A DNA stretch of 6,736 nucleotides from Planctomycetaceae bacterium. Its GTDB lineage: Bacteria > Planctomycetota > Planctomycetia > Pirellulales > Thermoguttaceae. Shown here piece after piece: positions 1 through 4,700 of the stretch. Each line of letters starts with the position of its first letter. The stretch's first letter is position 1. Made by a program: the position numbers and the translations under genes. The notes below the pieces were generated by a model, which was not told the DNA's origin, ran no database searches, and was given only the letters and a program-made list of their open reading frames with translations. The stretch is taken from assembly GCA_031266315.1 (NCBI GenBank), contig JAISBG010000016.1, forward strand, positions 1 through 6,736, in the 5' to 3' direction.

Positions 1-134
1 GAATCGGGATTTTGAAGGATTTGTTTACCTTGCAGACAAAAAGTGCCGTCTTGGATAAGAGCATTTTCGATCCAAACGATTTCATCGTGAATATGGCTGA
101 CAACCGTGTTGTATTCATACGCAAGGTGTTCCAT
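1..134 (-). CDS. Possible partial ORF on the minus strand, unrecognised
   Basis: On the minus strand an ATG at 134-132 opens a frame that runs off the left edge after 44 codons. The peptide begins MEHLAYEYNTVVSHIHDEIV and continues with WIENALIQDGTFCLQGK. It reads like a soluble globular protein N-terminus and most of its codons begin with a purine. No Shine-Dalgarno sequence precedes the ATG. It overlaps, antisense, the plus-strand remnant described for 3-370, so only one of the two is likely real; the sequence alone does not decide. No family is recognised. Confidence 0.22.
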   Translation of the reverse strand, partial: MEHLAYEYNTVVSHIHDEIVWIENALIQDGTFCLQGKQILQNPD

Positions 135-370
135 CTGCGGTATTCACGTCAATACTGGAGTGTCCAAAGGAGTTTGGTCTCCAAGAAGATGCGGCTAGGG
201 CGTCCGCCAAATTTATGACGTTCGGCATCGGCAACACGGAGAATAGAAAGCAAGTGGAAAAACGTCGGCTTCGTCACGCCAAAAAACTTTTTGAATTGGC
301 ATCACTTTGCTTAAGAGCTTTAGTAACTTCAGGGGAATACATAAGAAAAAAATCGGTGAAAGATAACTAA
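3..370 (+). pseudogene. Unrecognised gene remnant with an apparent frameshift
   Basis: Not recognised. The frame beginning at position 3 is open to a stop at 216-218 and looks coding (for example FDPNDFIVNMADNRVVFIR). A second frame is open from 101 to a TAA at 368-370 and ends in a basic, helical-looking stretch with motifs GIGNTENRKQVEKRRLRHA and LFELASLCLRALVTSG. Joining the two by a frameshift somewhere around 140-170 gives one coding stretch of roughly 120 residues truncated by the window edge. The second frame has no ATG, GTG or TTG before the ATG at 215, and that ATG has no convincing ribosome-binding site, so it is unlikely to be an intact gene on its own. Codons are mostly of RNY type in both pieces, which supports past or present coding. 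The alternatives are a genuine gene of 51 codons starting at 215, or coding on the opposite strand (see the entry at 1-134). Function is unknown; no neighbour gives a clue. Confidence 0.35.
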
Positions 371-424
371 GGAAGGAAACTGCCCACAGAATAACAATAA
401 CCCTAAAGTTACGCAAGAGCAATT

Positions 425-430
425 GAGGGA
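425..430 (+). promoter_or_regulatory. Candidate ribosome-binding site of the small ORF
   Basis: GAGGGA lies four bases before the ATG at 435. It is the clearest purine-rich Shine-Dalgarno-like element I found ahead of any start in the window, and it is the main reason to take the 40-codon ORF seriously. The spacing is slightly short. Confidence 0.4.
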
Positions 431-434
431 AAAA

Positions 435-557
435 ATGAAAATAAGGTTAGAGAAAAGGTCTAATTTTAAATTTTGGAAAAAATTCAGGTTATTTTTACAA
501 TATGCCGATAAAGCGGTAAGAAATTTTTCTGATTCTACCGGATTTGGTGTCTGTTAA
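435..557 (+). CDS. Small basic peptide ORF (40 codons), unknown
   Basis: ATG at 435, TAA at 555-557, 40 residues, preceded by GAGGGA. The first 31 residues are strongly basic and aromatic: ten Lys/Arg against two acidic residues, with a segment FKFWKKFRLFLQYADKAV that could form an amphipathic or membrane-binding helix. The end is different in character: SDSTGFGVC, with the only cysteine as the last residue. The stop lies 11 bases before the GTG that may start the CPBP protease, so the two could be co-transcribed. Members of the CPBP family act on prenylated CAAX proteins or associate with bacteriocin loci, which makes a short peptide next door interesting, but a terminal Cys is not a CAAX box and no processing site can be claimed. 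It may also be a chance ORF or a remnant. Function is unknown. Confidence 0.35.
   Translation: MKIRLEKRSNFKFWKKFRLFLQYADKAVRNFSDSTGFGVC
473..501 (+). promoter_or_regulatory. Candidate sigma70-like promoter before the CPBP gene
   Basis: TTGGAA at 473-478 and TACAAT at 496-501 are separated by 17 bases, matching the TTGACA/TATAAT consensus at four and five of six positions. It would start transcription near 508, inside the small ORF and ahead of the protease gene. The region is AT-rich, so chance matches are frequent. If this is the real promoter, the 435-557 ORF would not be fully on that transcript. Confidence 0.3.
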
Positions 558-568
558 ATTATAGAAGT

Positions 569-1519
569 GTGGCAAATTGCGAATGCCCTGAATTAGAAAA
601 TGGTCATGATTACATCTTGTTCCAATCAATACAAGGGCAGCATACCTCTAGAAAATGTAATACAAAAATGGAACCGCTAACACAATCCGAATACACTCAA
701 TCAAAATACTTTGAAAAAAAGCGTCCGGTTTCTTGGAATGGTTTTGACGTGTTCTTGCTGTTTTTCCTTTGGCTCATGTTGTTGGGCGGAGGTGTCAGAA
801 TTATGTTGCAAGTTTTTTCAGAACAAACCAACTCGGATAATATTTCGATTACGGCTAAAACAACAACCGATCATCCGCTTTCTCAACTCTTAGAACAAGG
901 TAAAGAATCACCAATTATTTTATTTGTTGCTTTTTTCTGTGGTGTTTTCACCGCTCCGCTAACTGAAGAATTTTTGTTCCGTCTTCTTTTTCAAGGTTGG
1001 TTGGAAAAAAAATCAAACGATTGGAAATCAAACAATACATATTCGGAATATTTTCCATTACGTTTTTTATTCCTACCGGGATTTTTTTCTATTTTTGTTG
1101 TTTCTTTTCTTTTTGCCTTAGCGCACGGCGGAAAACGGATAGAGCAACCGGTCGATATTCAATTTTATTCAATGGTTGGAGTTGGAATTGTTAATTTATT
1201 TCTGTTTTGTTTTGGAATGTTTTATCTGAGGGTTATTCGCGGAGTTGCCGTTCAGGAACTCGTATTCAGAACAAACCGGATTATTTTTGATTTATGCCTT
1301 GCTGCAGGAACATTCCTTGTATCCGCTCCGTTTATTTTGTATTTACACTGGCTGTTACGTAACAATTTTCCTAATAGTATTACTGATCCGGTGCCGCTTT
1401 TTATCTTTTCAATAATTCTTGGTATGTTGTATTATCGAACCGGTCGTTTATTTCCATGTATTATGCTCCATGCTTTCCTGAATGGTTTTAGTTTTGCGGT
1501 TCTCATTTTTTTGAGTTGA
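569..1519 (+). CDS. CPBP family intramembrane metalloprotease (CAAX protease-like)
   Basis: Polytopic membrane protein of the CPBP (Abi/CAAX protease, Rce1-like) superfamily, in which a metal-activated water cleaves peptides within the membrane. All three signature motifs are visible, numbering from the GTG at 569: EEFLFR at residues 133-138 (EExxxR), FALAH at 182-186 (FxxxH) and HAFLN at 301-305 (HxxxN). About six hydrophobic segments lie near residues 59-82, 114-140, 165-185, 200-222, 238-263 and 276-312. The stretch between the second and third motifs is about 115 residues, roughly twice what I expect for compact family members, and contains extra membrane segments. The substrate is unknown; family members are linked to prenyl-protein processing, bacteriocin self-immunity and maturation, or regulated proteolysis. 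The start is uncertain: GTG 569 follows an in-frame stop at 530-532 and adds a Cys-bearing tail (CEC near residue 4, Cys30), while ATG 669 gives a more typical N-terminus of about 25 residues before the first membrane helix. Neither has a good ribosome-binding site. The gene appears intact and converges on the giant gene. Confidence 0.88.
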   Translation: MANCECPELENGHDYILFQSIQGQHTSRKCNTKMEPLTQSEYTQSKYFEKKRPVSWNGFDVFLLFFLWLMLLGGGVRIMLQVFSEQTNSDNISITAKTTTDHPLSQLLEQGKESPIILFVAFFCGVFTAPLTEEFLFRLLFQGWLEKKSNDWKSNNTYSEYFPLRFLFLPGFFSIFVVSFLFALAHGGKRIEQPVDIQFYSMVGVGIVNLFLFCFGMFYLRVIRGVAVQELVFRTNRIIFDLCLAAGTFLVSAPFILYLHWLLRNNFPNSITDPVPLFIFSIILGMLYYRTGRLFPCIMLHAFLNGFSFAVLIFLS

Positions 1520-1563
1520 AACGGAAATTTCGTTAAAGATAGGCAATCATCGGGTGGGCTATT

Positions 1564-1595
1564 TATGAAAAACTTTTCAGCGAAAGTTTTTCATA
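1564..1595 (+). terminator. Perfect hairpin behind the CPBP gene
   Basis: TATGAAAAACTTT at 1564-1576 pairs perfectly with AAAGTTTTTCATA at 1583-1595, 13 base pairs around a six-base loop, 44 bases after the protease stop. There is no U-tract after it on either strand, so it is not a textbook intrinsic terminator. It could protect the 3' end of the mRNA or act bidirectionally between the convergent genes. Confidence 0.45.
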
Positions 1596-1684
1596 GGAAT
1601 TCTCCTTGTAAAAAAATTGAAAAAGTTAAAAACTGAAAGTTGAAAATTAGTTTAATAGTTTATAACTACGTTAGGGTTGTATTA

Positions 1685-1751
1685 TTGAACACGAAAGGCA
1701 CGAAATTTTATTTTTGTATTTTTTCGTGTTTTTTGTGCCTTTCGTGTTCAA
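1685..1751 (-). terminator. Long hairpin/inverted repeat directly after the giant gene
   Basis: Arms at 1685-1705 and 1731-1751 are complementary over 21 positions with a single non-Watson-Crick pair (1702 with 1734), which would be a G-U wobble in a plus-strand transcript and A-C in a minus-strand one. The outer end is four bases past the TAA of the minus-strand gene. Core of the right arm: GTGCCTTTCGTGTTC. The loop is T-rich (on the plus strand) and contains TTTCGTGTT at 1722-1730, a second copy of the 9-mer at 1740-1748, so CACGAAA of the left arm can pair with either copy. No target-site duplication is evident. A U-tract after the stem is missing, so termination is inferred from position and stability only; a dispersed palindromic repeat is an alternative. 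Confidence 0.55.
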
Positions 1752-1754
1752 ATC

Positions 1755-4700
1755 TTAAATCGTGGCGGCTAAAACATCGTCGATTAGGTCAAGATCGTAA
1801 TTACTCCAAAACGCATTGAGAGCGGCGTTGGCGGATTGGGATTGTAACGGTTTTTTCAGGTTGTAAATATTGGAAAATGTTGCGCGATATGTTTGACCGT
1901 CCTGATAAACGGCAACAAGCATATAATCGTTGTTTACCAGAGGATTGTTATCTGTCCAACTACCAATATTATCGTTGTTAAAAGTAAGATTGCCGGAAAT
2001 ATTTTTTCCCGCGCGGAATATATTGTAACTCACACCCGGTTCCGCTTCCCACAGTAATTTGATTTTTCCGTCCGATGAAACTTCATAGCCCGTAATTTCT
2101 ACAGGTTTGGCGGTTGTGTGAACAACAGACATTGTTACACTGGAAAGTTGTTGCGTTGCTTTGTGATACGCCATCAACGCATAACCTTCAACTCCCGATG
2201 CGGAAGGATTGGTGTCAATATAACTATTATCGTTGCCGAAATTAACAACAACTCGTCCGGCTTTGTACAATACATAAGTGTATTCGTTACCGAGATTCGT
2301 CCATTCCAATGTTACACTATTTCCGATGTTATTGTAAACCGGTTCCATAACAAACATGGGTGTATCAACAATAACTTTACCGTTGTTATCTGTTTTGGCG
2401 GCGGTTTTGGCGGTTAATGCGGTATAACCGGAATTACCCTCGTTCCCGGTTGCTGTTACACGGTATTCGTATTGAGTATTGGCGGTTAATTGACTATCAA
2501 CAAACCTTGATTCCGTTCCTGCATAAATTGTTTCAAAAATGCCGGAACTGTTTTTACGTTGCAAAATATATCCGGTTGCTCCGTTTACGTTATTCCAGTC
2601 AAGGAAAATAGTTGTTTGAGCAACGGCAACATAACGGAGATTCGCCGGCGGTTGTAACGTTATTTGATTGGGATAATATTCATACGCGCCGATATCAACG
2701 TAACAGTTATTGATACGATTATTTCCGGCAAGGTCTTTTGCGATTCCTGAAATGTAACTGTTATTGCCTTTATTGATTGCCTGCGAATTATTAGCCAAAC
2801 GGTAATCACCATTTTTCGCATCAATAAAAAGCGGCAAACTTGAATCATATTGATAATTCGTACCAATAACACCATTCCAATTTGTAAAACCGGTCAGATT
2901 ATTGGAACCTTGAGTTGTTGCAAGATTTTGATAAATATCTTCAGATGAATTTTGGGCAATAATTGTGTTGTAAAGTGTTGTTGTACCGGATTTAGTGTTG
3001 AAAATTCCGCCGCCGTGATAAGAAGCGGTATTTGCGGCAATCGTACAGTTTGTTACATTTAATTTGCCGGATGATTCATTGTAAATTCCTCCGCCGGAAT
3101 AGGCGATGTTTTCCGAAACTCTGCTATTTGTTACGGTTAATATGCTGTTTGCTCCTATATTGAAAATTCCTCCGCCGTAAGAAGAAGCGGTGTTTCCTGA
3201 AACTGTACTGTTTATTACGGTTAATTTACCGTAACCATTCATAATTCCGCCTCCATCATAAGAAGCAGTATTTCCAGAAAGGATGCAATTTGTTACAATT
3301 GACGTACCCCAATTGTTAATTCCGGCACCGTATGAATTGGTTGAATCGCCGGTTGCTTTTCCATTGGTAATAATCAATCCGGCAAGACCGACATCGGTAT
3401 TTGTTTTAATATTGAAAACTCGTGATAACTGATTGGCATCAACGGTCAAAGTATTTGTACCAAGTGAAACAATAGTAATACTTCCATACGTTACGGCGTT
3501 AATATCAATGGTTAATTCCGTACCGGAAAGTGTGATTTTATTTTGTGTTTCGGTTGTGTGTAAAATGATCAAATCGTTTGCGGTCGTTGCGGCGGCTTGG
3601 GCGATTGCCTTACGAATATTTTCGTCCGATAATTGCGATGCGGCAATTTCGATAATATTGTAATCATTTTTATTTGCCGAGAGATTCAAGTCGGCGTACT
3701 GAGAACGAATTAAATCAAAATCACTTACCGTTCCCGGCAATCCGGTAATCGTTATGGGATTTTTGAAATAAACTGTTTCGGAAACATAGTCTCCTCCTTC
3801 GGCGCGGACATAAACGTAATACGTTCCGGCGGGAATATTTTCCGGTGTCCAGCCGTTGTTTTTTAGTTCGCCGAGCGTGGTTGAGTAAACCGGTTCACCG
3901 TTAAAATCGCCGTTATTCTGATCGAGAAAGAACGTTAATTTTGTATCAGGTGTTCCGTTGGGAATATCGACATCGAAAATAAACTGTTGATCATTGTTTC
4001 CGCTTGTAATTGATTTCGTTACAACTTCCATCGGTTCAACGAAAGAGTATAACGACGGAGTGATTGTTCCTGTTACGCCGTCGATTTCGTATTTCCATGC
4101 CGCAATTTCCGAAACGGAATAAGAGTTCACCAGATAAGTTCGGGTTGTTTCGCTGCATAATTCTGTAACGAATTCAAATTTTCCCGACGCCAACATTTGC
4201 GCTTCGGTTAATTTTGTTCCGTTGGATAGCGTAATAGTTCCTGTTGCGCCGGGAGCGGCATTGTCCCAGTTTAACATTAAGAGATAATCTTCCGCACTTT
4301 CCGCCTTTGCTGTAACAAATGATTGAGTTGACAGAGATTTTTGTGTTGCAGCACCTTTGAATAAATCCAGATTGATTTTTCGGATACCATTGACAACAAA
4401 ATCTGAAACAGGATCGTTACCGGAATAAATTTTGAACTCAAGTTTTTTGCCCAGAATATTTGTTTTTACTGCAACATAATCATCGGAATTATTGTTATTC
4501 TCTGTGTAGAACATTTCCATACTTCCTTTGGCGAGATTCATTCCGCCCCAAGTTCCAAAAACGGCTTGTTTCGGAATATTAATTGCGCCGGAAGCACTGG
4601 CATAAAGAGTCGGAACTTCTTCTCCGTAACGATAAGCAATTTTTCCTTCCGCTTCAATCAATCCGTTCAAAACGTTTAGATTGACCTTTCCTTCTTGATT

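Noticed and set aside
213..422. Minus-strand 69-codon hydrophobic ORF
   Set aside because: Antisense to the better plus-strand frame ending at 370; begins without a ribosome-binding site and its second half changes to unrelated Cys/Arg-rich sequence.
1685..1751. Inverted repeat as the ends of a small transposable element (MITE)
   Set aside because: Only about 25 bases separate the arms and no flanking target duplication is visible; a hairpin or palindromic repeat is simpler.
2118..2611. Plus-strand open frames of 99 and 64 codons at 2118-2417 and 2417-2611
   Set aside because: They lie antisense within the FN3-encoding part of the intact minus-strand gene, have no family resemblance and contain low-complexity peptide; they are shadows.
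2937..3332. Regularly spaced repeats as a possible CRISPR array
   Set aside because: Spacing is about 75-81 bp, the copies are diverged, and they encode in-frame GGGI beta-helix coils; they are protein repeats.
3433..3663. Plus-strand open frame of 76 codons with a hydrophobic, membrane-like translation
   Set aside because: It is antisense to the beta-helix part of the giant gene and its hydrophobicity follows from the complementary codons.
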